From Lactobacillaceae bacterium (GTDB lineage Bacteria > Bacillota > Bacilli > Lactobacillales > Lactobacillaceae), in NCBI GenBank assembly GCA_031289615.1, contig JAITPD010000030.1, positions 1 to 32,912 of the forward strand: a stretch of 32,912 bases of DNA. The letters run 5' to 3'. Shown here one piece after another: positions 7,194 through 14,235 of this stretch (the stretch's first letter is position 1; every line of letters starts with the position of its first letter). The position numbers and the translations under genes were made by a program. Under the pieces are notes generated by a model. The model was not told the origin of the DNA and ran no database searches. It saw only the letters and a program-made list of their open reading frames with translations.

Positions 7194-7281
7194 AGTGACT
7201 CCTTTTTTCTATAAATTCACAATTGTCATAATATAAGTTATTTTATATGATGATTATGCGCAAATTATGAATATTTGCAGA

Positions 7282-7295
7282 AGAAAGCGGTTTCA
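7282..7295. promoter_or_regulatory. CcpA cre-like site 1
   Basis: AGAAAGCGGTTTCA matches the cre consensus TGWAANCGNTNWCA at 13 of 14 positions (first T is A). It lies about 90 bases upstream of the ABC operon start and 290 upstream of the lipase, so it could act on either. Confidence 0.6.
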
Positions 7296-7328
7296 TTTAA
7301 AATGCAGGGTAAAAAGTCAGCCTCCAAA

Positions 7329-7345
7329 ATGATTTTCAAAATCAT
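7329..7345. repeat. Perfect 17-base palindrome
   Basis: ATGATTTT and AAAATCAT flank a single C. It lies in the divergent control region between the two cre-like sites. Perfect symmetry with a 1-base centre suggests a dimer-binding operator rather than an RNA hairpin. Confidence 0.65.
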
Positions 7346-7454
7346 AAAACGCCTTAATATAAGCTTAAAAGTGATTTTGCCACTTTGCAAAAATCAGGAA
7401 AAACTCCAATTTACAGGATTTTAAACAAAACTCGAAATACCGGATTTCCAACAA

Positions 7455-7468
7455 TGTAAACGGTTACT
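7455..7468. promoter_or_regulatory. CcpA cre-like site 2
   Basis: TGTAAACGGTTACT matches the cre consensus at 13 of 14 positions (last A is T). It lies about 34 bases upstream of the candidate lipase -35 box, a position at which CcpA can activate; sites inside or after the promoter usually repress. Confidence 0.65.
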
Positions 7469-7501
7469 TAGGATTAAATGCAAAAACTTTATGAAAAAAG
7501 T

Positions 7502-7531
7502 TTGCCTTAATTATGATTTTATGTAGATAAT
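7502..7531 (+). promoter_or_regulatory. Candidate lipase promoter
   Basis: TTGCCT (7502-7507), 18 bases, then GATAAT (7526-7531). This leaves a leader of about 45 bases before the ATG at 7585. Confidence 0.5.
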
Positions 7532-7584
7532 TTTCTTGTAGCAAAATACAAAAATTTATCACAAAATAGGATGGTACATAAGTA

Positions 7585-9141
7585 ATGCGTAATAAGCGAA
7601 TGAAGCAAGCAGGAATTGTTTTGGTCACAACATTGGCCCTGGGAACTGGAACGAGCAAGTTGTTTGCGAACTCTACTACAGATGGTCAAGCACAAAATGG
7701 AAATCAGATTCAATTGTCAGTGCGACCTGAAACAATGTTTTGTTCAGACTCATCAATTAAGCACAGCGATGAAGCAGTTGTAAATGTTCCCAACACGGCA
7801 TTGACTAATAACGAATATCCAAAAGCGAATGTCTACGATCAAAAGTTGGCCCAAGTTGGAGCAGTTTTGAGTCAATCTGCATATTCTAAGAGCGCGACAG
7901 ATGACATTGCTCCTGGCTACACGAATAAAGACCTCAAGATTTTAGGATATAGTGATATTCAATTGTACGATTTTGATTTAAAGACGAACGAACAAAAAGT
8001 TGATTCGGAAAGTAATATTGCTTTTACAATCGCTCACAAGACTACAGAAATTGATGGACACAAGGCAAATGCATTTGCGATTATTTTACGCGGGACGCCA
8101 ACCAGTAAGGAATGGAAGGGTAATTTCCGCTATAAGGACGGATTCGGCGACAAATACGCTCAATTCTGGGAGAACAACATTTATTCATTGAGCAAGAAAG
8201 TCCATGCAACGTTTGAAGAATATTGCCAAGCGCATGAAGAAGATATTGCACCACAAGTGACAAACAAGATCTTTATCACTGGACATAGCCGTGGTGGTGG
8301 GACTTCAGAATGTTTGGGCTACATGCTGGACAAAGATTCTCAAAACAACACTGGCTTGATGGCTGCGCATAGTGCCATCAACGCAAATAACACAGCGATT
8401 AACAAGGAAAACGTGCTGGTTTATGCTTTGGCACCAACGCAAGCTTTCCGGCCAGAAGGGGATGATACGTCAGCAGAAACTGAAATCAATGCAAATCAAG
8501 ATGGAGCATATAATAATATTCAAGTCATTGTAAATCCGCTTGACTTCGTGCCAACTAATCCTACGAACCAATGGGGTTACCAACACGTGGGAACTGTTCA
8601 CAAGTTGTTTGACGCAGACAAGATTACATCAGCTCAATATGAAGAAGGTTTGATCGGTTTGCAAAAGGTTGCGAAGTTGAGGGATGGAAAGACATTGTTC
8701 ACACCACAAGCCATTGAAAATATGATTGGTAAGAACAAGGAGTTCAAGACGATTGCCGACCGAAAGGCTCACGACAAAGATGGCATCTTGCAATTACGTG
8801 AAGCATTGGATCAAATTTGCCCTAACTTGAGCACTTATGATACTCCACAAACTTTCCAAATCAGTGATGGTAGCGCAGTTAAGACATACAGCTTCTCATT
8901 ACACGAATTCTTTAATTCATATGTTGTTTCATTTTATGGCGGGAAAGCCTTTGACAATGAGACATTCCATGATGTTGTTGGCTATTTGATGAACCCAAGC
9001 ATCAAGCAAACTGATCCAGTCGCATTAGCATATCAAAAGTTGTTGGCACACCTTCCAACGTCACCAGATGGACCAAACATTGGACAACATTTGTGCACGA
9101 CATATATGGGATGGTTGTTTAGCACAAAGACGGTTGATTAA
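7585..9141 (+). CDS. Secreted lipase (class 3-like alpha/beta hydrolase)
   Basis: A 518-residue exported protein. The signal peptide has RNKRMK, a hydrophobic core and a cleavage near LFANS (about residue 28). The nucleophile elbow GHSRGG has Ser235; an ILRGT strand near residue 170 fits the oxyanion-hole region. NPLDFVP near 317-323 probably carries the catalytic Asp, and a His in the C-terminal half (FHDVVGY, about residue 461) is a candidate for the third triad member. No LPxTG anchor or membrane helix follows, so it is likely released. It is longer than minimal class 3 lipases and resembles large secreted lipase-family proteins of lactobacilli. AGGATGG lies about 10 bases before the ATG. 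Carbon-source control is suggested by the upstream cre-like sites. The actual substrate is not known. Confidence 0.88.
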   Translation: MRNKRMKQAGIVLVTTLALGTGTSKLFANSTTDGQAQNGNQIQLSVRPETMFCSDSSIKHSDEAVVNVPNTALTNNEYPKANVYDQKLAQVGAVLSQSAYSKSATDDIAPGYTNKDLKILGYSDIQLYDFDLKTNEQKVDSESNIAFTIAHKTTEIDGHKANAFAIILRGTPTSKEWKGNFRYKDGFGDKYAQFWENNIYSLSKKVHATFEEYCQAHEEDIAPQVTNKIFITGHSRGGGTSECLGYMLDKDSQNNTGLMAAHSAINANNTAINKENVLVYALAPTQAFRPEGDDTSAETEINANQDGAYNNIQVIVNPLDFVPTNPTNQWGYQHVGTVHKLFDADKITSAQYEEGLIGLQKVAKLRDGKTLFTPQAIENMIGKNKEFKTIADRKAHDKDGILQLREALDQICPNLSTYDTPQTFQISDGSAVKTYSFSLHEFFNSYVVSFYGGKAFDNETFHDVVGYLMNPSIKQTDPVALAYQKLLAHLPTSPDGPNIGQHLCTTYMGWLFSTKTVD

Positions 9142-9158
9142 GAATTTCAAAATAAACA

Positions 9159-9187
9159 TTGTCTTAATGCCGAAAAATTTGTAAAAT
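9159..9187 (+). promoter_or_regulatory. Promoter of the tRNA gene
   Basis: TTGTCT (9159-9164), 17 bases, TAAAAT (9182-9187). The tRNA begins 24 bases downstream, after a small hairpin (GAGTTA 9192-9197 / TAACTC 9204-9209). Confidence 0.65.
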
Positions 9188-9211
9188 AAAGGAGTTAGAG
9201 TTTTAACTCTT

Positions 9212-9283
9212 GCCCATGTAGCATAATGGATAGTGCAAAGGAGTTCTAACCCTGGGATGAGGGTTCGATTCCCCCCATGGGCA
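9212..9283 (+). tRNA. tRNA-Arg (anticodon UCU), atypical
   Basis: A cloverleaf of 72 bases can be drawn. The acceptor stem GCCCATG/CATGGGC is perfect. The D arm GCAT/GTGC has GG in its loop. The anticodon loop is GTTCTAA with TCT at 9245-9247, and the T arm is GAGGG-TTCGATT-CCCCC. The invariant positions T8, A14, GG, T33, TTC and A58 are present. Three stem mismatches are unusual: A-G at the top and A-C at the bottom of the anticodon stem, and A-C in the T stem. The variable loop has 4 bases and CCA is not encoded. It has its own promoter, so it is probably transcribed, but it may be a weak, specialised or decaying tRNA. Confidence 0.75.
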
Positions 9284-9365
9284 CTCGGGTGGTTTAAAAA
9301 GAGTCTCTGTTATACCGGCGAACAAAGCTGTGTATGATGGAGTTTTTTGTTTTCTAACATCTTGA

Positions 9366-9384
9366 TTATTACAAAATGTAATAA
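9366..9384. repeat. Inverted repeat upstream of the keto acid decarboxylase
   Basis: TTATTACA and TGTAATAA flank AAA. The short spacing and symmetry suit a protein operator. It lies about 65 bases upstream of the candidate decarboxylase -35 box. Confidence 0.6.
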
Positions 9385-9448
9385 CTTATTGAAAGCTTGA
9401 AGTGACAGGTATTTAGCCGAAATAATTAAGAAAAATATAACAGTGTAT

Positions 9449-9478
9449 TTCGACAAAAAAAATTCAAATTAATATGAT
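9449..9478 (+). promoter_or_regulatory. Candidate promoter of the decarboxylase
   Basis: TTCGAC (9449-9454), 18 bases that are almost all A/T, TATGAT (9473-9478). It implies a leader of about 100 bases before the start codon. A second -10-like TGCTAATAT at 9560-9568 is too near the start codon to leave a ribosome site. Confidence 0.5.
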
Positions 9479-9492
9479 ATGGTAATTGATAG

Positions 9493-9531
9493 TGAAAATA
9501 AATACATGCCGATTTAGCGAATTTATTTTCA
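9493..9531 (+). promoter_or_regulatory. Long inverted repeat in the decarboxylase leader
   Basis: TGAAAATAAAT (9493-9503) and ATTTATTTTCA (9521-9531) are perfectly complementary over 11 bases with a 17-base loop. It would fold in the 5' leader about 50 bases before the start codon, or act as an operator. No T run follows, so it is not an ordinary terminator. Confidence 0.65.
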
Positions 9532-9585
9532 TGAAATATCAAAGAAATAAGCAATATTTTGCTAATATATTTTAGGATGGAAATG

Positions 9586-11271
9586 ATGGCAACTACAACT
9601 ATTACTTTAGGTAAATATATCGCAGCACGAATTGAGCAACTTCAAACCGAATATTTGTTTGGTTTGCCAGGCGATTTTAATTTGGCACTTTTGGATGAGA
9701 TGTTGACTAATGAAAATTTGCATTGGGTTGCAAATGCGAACGAACTGAATGCCAGTTACGCTGCAGATGCCTATGCTCGAGCTAACAAAAAACTAGGTGT
9801 GCTCTTTACGACATACGGTGTTGGTGAATTGTCAGCTGTCAACGGAATTGCAGGTTCATACGCTGAATACGGTCCGGTCTTGCATATTGTCGGAACGCCA
9901 GCTTTGGCTAAAGTTGAAAGCGGAAAGCATTTACATCATACAATTACAGATGGTAAGTACGACCATTTTGCCAAGATTTTTGATGAAATCACGGTTGACA
10001 GTTTGTTGATTCAATCAGCTGATTTGGATGATTTGCAAAAACTAGTTGACCGTATTGATGCCATTTTCAAAAATATTTTGACAAATTCACGGCCTGGTTA
10101 TTTAGCTGTGCCACAAGATTTGGTTTATTTAGAAGTTCCTGCGGCTAATTTGGATCACACGTTGGAAGCAGAGGGAGCAGACAAGTTAGCAGTTGCACAA
10201 TTCAAGCATGATTTGGAATTGCAACTTAAAGATCACGTTGCCAACGATAAGCAAAAGTTTACTTCACTGGCAGGGATGTTGAACTATCGTCGCAACACTG
10301 CTGAGTCTGTACTAGCATTGGCGGACACTGGTAAAATTAACATCGCCTTCCAACCTAATTCACGGACGTTGATTCCTGAAGAGCATCCGGCTAACATTGG
10401 TTTGTATCTTGGTGGGATTACGCCGAATAAAGAAGTTAAAGAAGCTGTTGATAACGCTAAGCCACTATTTTTGATTGGAACTGTGCTTGGCGAGATGAGC
10501 ATGGGTAATTTCACAAATAAATTTGACGAATATAGTGTCATTGAATTGGGAATTAATGCAGCACGAATTGGTTTAGCTGAGTATCCGAATGTACCGTTGG
10601 ATGAAAGTTTACCAATTTTGGTAGAAATCGTTGAACAGTTGGATGTAGAAGTTAACAATCCGGTCAAGGAGACAGCGCAACTAGAACTAAATCAAATTAC
10701 TGGTGAGTTAAATAGCGCTACTTTCTGGGCGAATATGGAAAACTTCTTTGCGCAATCAACAACGCATGATGCGATTCTTCCTGAAATGGGAACAACCTTC
10801 TTTGGAATTATCGATGTAAAGCTGCCAAAGAACTCAAATTATTTGTCACAACATTTGTGGGCATCAATCGGCTACACGTTGCCTGCTGTTCTTGGAGTTG
10901 GGTTGGCGCAAAAGGATGTCCGGCCAATCTTGATTATTGGGGATGGATCAACTCAATTGACTGTTCAAGAACTTGGTACAATTGAACGTTGGGGAATCAA
11001 GCCAATAATTATCATGCTCAACAATGCTGGGTATACGATTGAGCGAGCAATTCAAAATCCGTATGCGATTTATCATGAGATTACTTCATGGGATCATAAC
11101 CTGGTCGTAAAGGGCTTGATGCCAAGTGCCAATGTCTATGATGTTTTGTCAAATGATGATCTGACAAATGCATTGCAACAAGCAAATGAAAAGCAAGACG
11201 AAACTCATTTCTTGAATGTTCGCTTGGATCCTCAAGATTTGCCACCAGTAATGAAAGAATTCTTTAAGTAG
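9586..11271 (+). CDS. Thiamine-diphosphate-dependent 2-keto acid decarboxylase
   Basis: I take the ATG at 9586 (561 residues), as AGGA lies 8 bases before it; the ATG at 9583 is also possible. The protein belongs to the pyruvate / indolepyruvate / branched-chain keto acid decarboxylase family. Visible marks are FGLPGDFN near the start, the catalytic Glu53 in NANELNASYAAD, FTTYGVGELSAVNGIAGSYAE, the His pair H117-H118 in HLHHTITDG, and the cofactor motif from GDGS (452-455) to NNAGYTIE about 25 residues later. These are all intact. The reaction is non-oxidative decarboxylation of a 2-keto acid to an aldehyde. The sequence resembles lactococcal KdcA by eye, but substrate choice among pyruvate, branched-chain and indolepyruvate cannot be read reliably. 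It has its own terminator and a long leader with inverted repeats. Confidence 0.93.
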   Translation: MATTTITLGKYIAARIEQLQTEYLFGLPGDFNLALLDEMLTNENLHWVANANELNASYAADAYARANKKLGVLFTTYGVGELSAVNGIAGSYAEYGPVLHIVGTPALAKVESGKHLHHTITDGKYDHFAKIFDEITVDSLLIQSADLDDLQKLVDRIDAIFKNILTNSRPGYLAVPQDLVYLEVPAANLDHTLEAEGADKLAVAQFKHDLELQLKDHVANDKQKFTSLAGMLNYRRNTAESVLALADTGKINIAFQPNSRTLIPEEHPANIGLYLGGITPNKEVKEAVDNAKPLFLIGTVLGEMSMGNFTNKFDEYSVIELGINAARIGLAEYPNVPLDESLPILVEIVEQLDVEVNNPVKETAQLELNQITGELNSATFWANMENFFAQSTTHDAILPEMGTTFFGIIDVKLPKNSNYLSQHLWASIGYTLPAVLGVGLAQKDVRPILIIGDGSTQLTVQELGTIERWGIKPIIIMLNNAGYTIERAIQNPYAIYHEITSWDHNLVVKGLMPSANVYDVLSNDDLTNALQQANEKQDETHFLNVRLDPQDLPPVMKEFFK

Positions 11272-11309
11272 GGTGTTTCACAACTAGTACAACGCAGTAA
11301 ATAAAAATG

Positions 11310-11358
11310 AAAGCTAGAACGCAAACTCTGTCAAATGAGCTGGTTGTTCTGGCTTTTT
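11310..11358 (+). terminator. Terminator of the decarboxylase gene
   Basis: AAAGCTAGAAC (11310-11320) pairs with GTTCTGGCTTT (11346-11356) over 11 pairs with one G-T wobble, followed by T residues. The next gene's promoter starts at the end of its T run. Confidence 0.85.
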
Positions 11359-11359
11359 C

Positions 11360-11368
11360 TGTTAAAAT
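11360..11368 (+). promoter_or_regulatory. Extended -10 promoter of a leaderless gene
   Basis: TGTTAAAAT is an extended -10 with TAAAAT at 11363-11368. Transcription would be expected 6-7 bases later, at or next to the A of the ATG at 11375. There is no ribosome site in between. The spacer overlaps the terminator arm of the preceding gene. Confidence 0.6.
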
Positions 11369-11374
11369 AAAGCT

Positions 11375-11935
11375 ATGAATAATTTAAAAACAATCCGCGA
11401 GTTCTTCGCGTTGAGCTTGTCACAAGCTAGTGTAGCACTGCAAATCACTAAAGAAAATTTAACCGGTTTTGAAGATGGTTCGATTCAACCATCTGTTTTA
11501 GAATGGCAAAAATTATCTGAGTTTTATGCAGACAAATTTCACGTTCAGGCTGTAGACGAACATGTTGAGCCAATTCATTTTCGCCTGAGTGTTGATTATC
11601 TGATGAATATTGGGCTGACGATTAACGACCTAATTGCAATTAAGTGGTACTTTGAAAATACGCGTCCTGAGTTGGGCGAGTTTTCATTGACGTTGTATGA
11701 TGTGAATAATGCTTCAATCGAACGGCGCACTTCAGAAATTAAAGACATTGTGGATCAATTTGCTGGGTATGTTTTATTGAATCACGATGGGACCATGAAC
11801 CAGTTTATTGATGAAAGAAATAATAATCACGTGTCTGATTGGCGTTTGATTTTGTACAAGAATGAGCAATTAATCATTGATGTGACGGAACAGTTGGTGA
11901 CATTTGAAACTTTGGTTAATTATTCGATCATGTAA
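11375..11935 (+). CDS. XRE-type helix-turn-helix protein with unknown C-terminal domain
   Basis: A 186-residue soluble protein. Residues 2-55 fit an XRE helix-turn-helix (IREFFALSLSQASVALQITKENLTGFEDG), with the usual spacing of helices though the motif is weak. The C-terminal 120 residues (from IHFRLSVDYLM) are not recognised; they look like mixed alpha/beta and may bind a ligand or mediate dimerisation. No ribosome site precedes the ATG; the promoter places the transcript start at the start codon, which implies a leaderless mRNA. It lies 103 bases after the decarboxylase gene and could regulate it, but nothing in sequence shows this. Confidence 0.8.
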   Translation: MNNLKTIREFFALSLSQASVALQITKENLTGFEDGSIQPSVLEWQKLSEFYADKFHVQAVDEHVEPIHFRLSVDYLMNIGLTINDLIAIKWYFENTRPELGEFSLTLYDVNNASIERRTSEIKDIVDQFAGYVLLNHDGTMNQFIDERNNNHVSDWRLILYKNEQLIIDVTEQLVTFETLVNYSIM

Positions 11936-11993
11936 CGCGTAGGGCTAGTTGTGCAAGATGTTGGTCGCTTTTCATGAACGTTTCTTTCAAATT

Positions 11994-12022
11994 TTCATAA
12001 ATGGCTTAGTCTTTGATATAAT
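11994..12022 (+). promoter_or_regulatory. Promoter of ispE
   Basis: TTCATA (11994-11999), 17 bases, TATAAT (12017-12022), with an extended TGA before the -10. This supports the downstream start at 12057, as it rules out starts upstream. Confidence 0.7.
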
Positions 12023-12056
12023 GAACGCAAGAGATTTTATGAAAGGATTGCCAATT

Positions 12057-12914
12057 ATGGAAGTATTAGAGCGTGCATACGCCAAACTTAATATTAGTCT
12101 AGATACGCCATATCTGCATTCGGATGGCGTACAAGAGTGGGATATGCTCATGGTCGCAATTGATTTAGCAGATACAGTGACAGTGCGAACGACGACTGAG
12201 CATTCAGAGATTGTGATTGATTCTACTTCTGGTTTGTTGCCGTCAAATGAGCGAAACCTAGCATATCAAGCTGCCCAAATTATGCGAGAATTGGCCCAGT
12301 CTAATGATGGTGTTGAAATTCACATTGATAAGCGGATCCCAATTGCAGCTGGGCTCGGTGGCGGTTCATCAGATGCAGCAGCAGTTTTGCGAGCACTAAA
12401 TCAAATTTGGAATTTGCAAATGAACGAAGCACAACTGGCCAAAGAAGGTCTCAAGATTGATGCAGATGTTCCTTTTTGCGTTTATTCGCGGCCGGCGCAA
12501 GTCACTGGACGGGGCGAAGTTGTTACACCGTTAAATAAAAAAATGCCACCGATTCATTTTGTGATTGCAAAACCTTCTGTGAGTGTTTCTACGCCAAAGC
12601 TACTGCGTTTGGTTAATTATGATCAGTTAGAGCACGGTAATATGCAAAAATTAATGGACGCCGTAGAGCAAGGTGATTATAGTGCAGTTGCGGAAAATAT
12701 GTTTAATGTCTTGGAACCAGTGACGGCAAAGCAATTTCCTGAAATCATGAGAATCAAAAATAAGATGATTCAGTTTGGGGCGGATGCGTCACAAATGTCA
12801 GGAACGGGGCCGACTGTCTTTGGGATTACGACAAAAGCAAGTCGCGCTAAACATATTTATAATGGGCTAAAAGGCTTTGTAGACGAGGCTTATATCACAG
12901 GTTTGGTCAATTAA
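12057..12914 (+). CDS. ispE: 4-diphosphocytidyl-2-C-methyl-D-erythritol kinase
   Basis: A GHMP kinase of 285 residues, the usual IspE length. The ATG at 12057 has GAAAGGA upstream and lies behind a clear promoter; the longer in-frame extension would begin before that promoter. Marks are RAYAKLNISLDTP at the N-terminus, the ATP-binding PIAAGLGGGSSDAAA, and a C-terminal MSGTGPTVFGI. It phosphorylates CDP-methylerythritol in the non-mevalonate route to isoprenoids. Many lactic acid bacteria use the mevalonate route instead and keep an orphan ispE, so its presence does not prove a complete MEP pathway. The gene is transcribed alone, with a terminator directly after it. Confidence 0.95.
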   Translation: MEVLERAYAKLNISLDTPYLHSDGVQEWDMLMVAIDLADTVTVRTTTEHSEIVIDSTSGLLPSNERNLAYQAAQIMRELAQSNDGVEIHIDKRIPIAAGLGGGSSDAAAVLRALNQIWNLQMNEAQLAKEGLKIDADVPFCVYSRPAQVTGRGEVVTPLNKKMPPIHFVIAKPSVSVSTPKLLRLVNYDQLEHGNMQKLMDAVEQGDYSAVAENMFNVLEPVTAKQFPEIMRIKNKMIQFGADASQMSGTGPTVFGITTKASRAKHIYNGLKGFVDEAYITGLVN

Positions 12915-12918
12915 TTTT

Positions 12919-12950
12919 AAAACACGTCAGATTTGGCGTGTTTTCTTTTG
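12919..12950 (+). terminator. Terminator of ispE
   Basis: AAAACACG and CGTGTTTT (8 pairs) enclose a 10-base loop and are followed by CTTTT. Confidence 0.85.
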
Positions 12951-12977
12951 GAATTCGTTTTATAATATAGATATAAA
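12948..12977 (+). promoter_or_regulatory. Candidate nagA promoter
   Basis: TTGGAA (12948-12953), 18 bases, TATAAA (12972-12977). A second TATAAT lies at 12961-12966 without a good -35. The dre-type operator begins on the next base after the -10. Confidence 0.5.
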
Positions 12978-12989
12978 TGGTATAGACCA
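12978..12989. promoter_or_regulatory. dre-type operator for the GntR/HutC regulator
   Basis: TGGTATAGACCA matches the TGGTNTANACCA core known for NagR (YvoA) and DasR regulators of amino-sugar genes. It overlaps the start of transcription of nagA, a repressing position. The matching regulator is encoded two genes' length downstream at 14236. Confidence 0.85.
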
Positions 12990-13013
12990 CGGCTGATTAG
13001 GAGGGAGAATGAA

Positions 13014-14186
13014 ATGAGTAAAGTTATCACTAATGCTAAGATTTACACGGGGACCGGCGCTCAGCCAGTAATTAAAAATGGGTTCATTCGATTTGGTGAG
13101 CAAATTGAGGCACTTGGAGCAATGAGTGAATTTGTTCAAAAAGATAATGATGAAGTCAGTGATGTCGATGGAGCGGTCCTTGTACCAGGCTTTATTGACG
13201 TGCATACCCATGGTGCGTATGGCTTTGACACGATGGATGGAAATGCTGATGAAATTGTACAGATGGTACGCGATGAAATTACTGAGGGAATCACATCAGT
13301 TTTTCCAACGACGATGACACAAAGCATTGAGCACATTGATCATTCGATGAAAGCGGTCAATATCGCAGCTAAACAGGAGCCTGCGATTATGGGAGTTCAT
13401 CTTGAGGGCCCATTTATTAATCCGCATTTTAAGGGGGCACAACCTGAGCAATACATTATTGCCCCAAGTGCTGAGTTGGTAGAACGTTGGAATAAACTGT
13501 CTGGGAACCGGGTGCGCTTGATTACGTACGCGCCGGAAAAGGCAGAAAATTTAACTGAGTTTGAAGTTTATCTGCGTGACCACAATATTATTGGATCAGT
13601 TGGGCATTCGGATGCAACGCGCGACTTTTTGCAGGCAAATTCAAAAGTTAAGCATGTGACACATCTGTATAATGCACAACGGCCAATGAAGCATCGCGAT
13701 CCAGGTGTGACCGGTCATGCAATGTTGGATGAAGATATCTATGCTGAAATGATTGTTGATGGCTTCCACATCGCTCCTGATATGGTCAAGATTGCCTTTA
13801 AGTTAAAGGGAGCCAAGCGGATTGACTTGATTACTGATTCGATGCGGGCTAAGGGGCTTGGCGAAGGTGTTTCTGAATTAGGTGGTCAAAAAGTTTGGGT
13901 CAAAGACGGACAGGCCCGGCTCGAAGATGGAACGTTGGCTGGATCAGTTTTGCAGTTTAAGAATGCATTTTTGAATATGATGGCATTTACTGGTGCAACG
14001 GTTGAAGAGGCCGTGCATATGTCTTCTGTCAACATGGCAACAGAGTTTGGCTTGACTGACAAGGGAACGCTAGAAGTTGGTAAGGCAGCTGATTTAAACG
14101 TCTTTGATGGCGCATTAACTGAATTACAAGCTACGTACAGCATGGGACGTAAATTTACGCCGGCAGACGCAGTGGTGAAAAAATAA
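13014..14186 (+). CDS. nagA: N-acetylglucosamine-6-phosphate deacetylase
   Basis: A 390-residue amidohydrolase of the usual NagA size. Metal and active-site marks in order: HTHGAYGFD, HLEGPFINP (metal Glu), GHSDAT, HLYNAQRPMKHRDPG, and the catalytic Asp in ITDSMRAKGLG. It removes acetate from GlcNAc-6-P, giving GlcN-6-P for glycolysis or wall synthesis. GGAGGG lies 7 bases before the ATG. The GntR-type regulator gene follows after 49 bases, and a dre-type operator lies in the promoter, so control by amino-sugar phosphate is very likely. Confidence 0.95.
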   Translation: MSKVITNAKIYTGTGAQPVIKNGFIRFGEQIEALGAMSEFVQKDNDEVSDVDGAVLVPGFIDVHTHGAYGFDTMDGNADEIVQMVRDEITEGITSVFPTTMTQSIEHIDHSMKAVNIAAKQEPAIMGVHLEGPFINPHFKGAQPEQYIIAPSAELVERWNKLSGNRVRLITYAPEKAENLTEFEVYLRDHNIIGSVGHSDATRDFLQANSKVKHVTHLYNAQRPMKHRDPGVTGHAMLDEDIYAEMIVDGFHIAPDMVKIAFKLKGAKRIDLITDSMRAKGLGEGVSELGGQKVWVKDGQARLEDGTLAGSVLQFKNAFLNMMAFTGATVEEAVHMSSVNMATEFGLTDKGTLEVGKAADLNVFDGALTELQATYSMGRKFTPADAVVKK

Positions 14187-14235
14187 TATAATTTTCATTG
14201 ATTAAAAATAACAGTTCCAATAAAAGGGGATCGCG

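Larger units (their letters stand above)
7194..7584. other. AT-rich divergent control region between the ABC operon and the lipase
   Basis: No gene is visible in these 391 bases. The region contains two CcpA-type cre sites, a perfect 17-base palindrome, a further imperfect hairpin (GATTTTGC near 7373 with GCAAAAATC near 7388), and a likely lipase promoter. On the leftward side the ABC operon has its ribosome site at about 7199-7204, but no convincing -35/-10 pair. Confidence 0.7.

Noticed and set aside
7217-7228. TCACAATTGTCA occurs here and again at 18225-18236, suggesting a shared operator.
   Set aside because: A 12-base match between two places is expected by chance in a window this long, and the two sites sit differently relative to their promoters.
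9142-9585. tRNA gene as an attachment site for a mobile element.
   Set aside because: No integrase, no direct repeat of the tRNA 3' end in the window, and the flanking genes look like ordinary chromosome.
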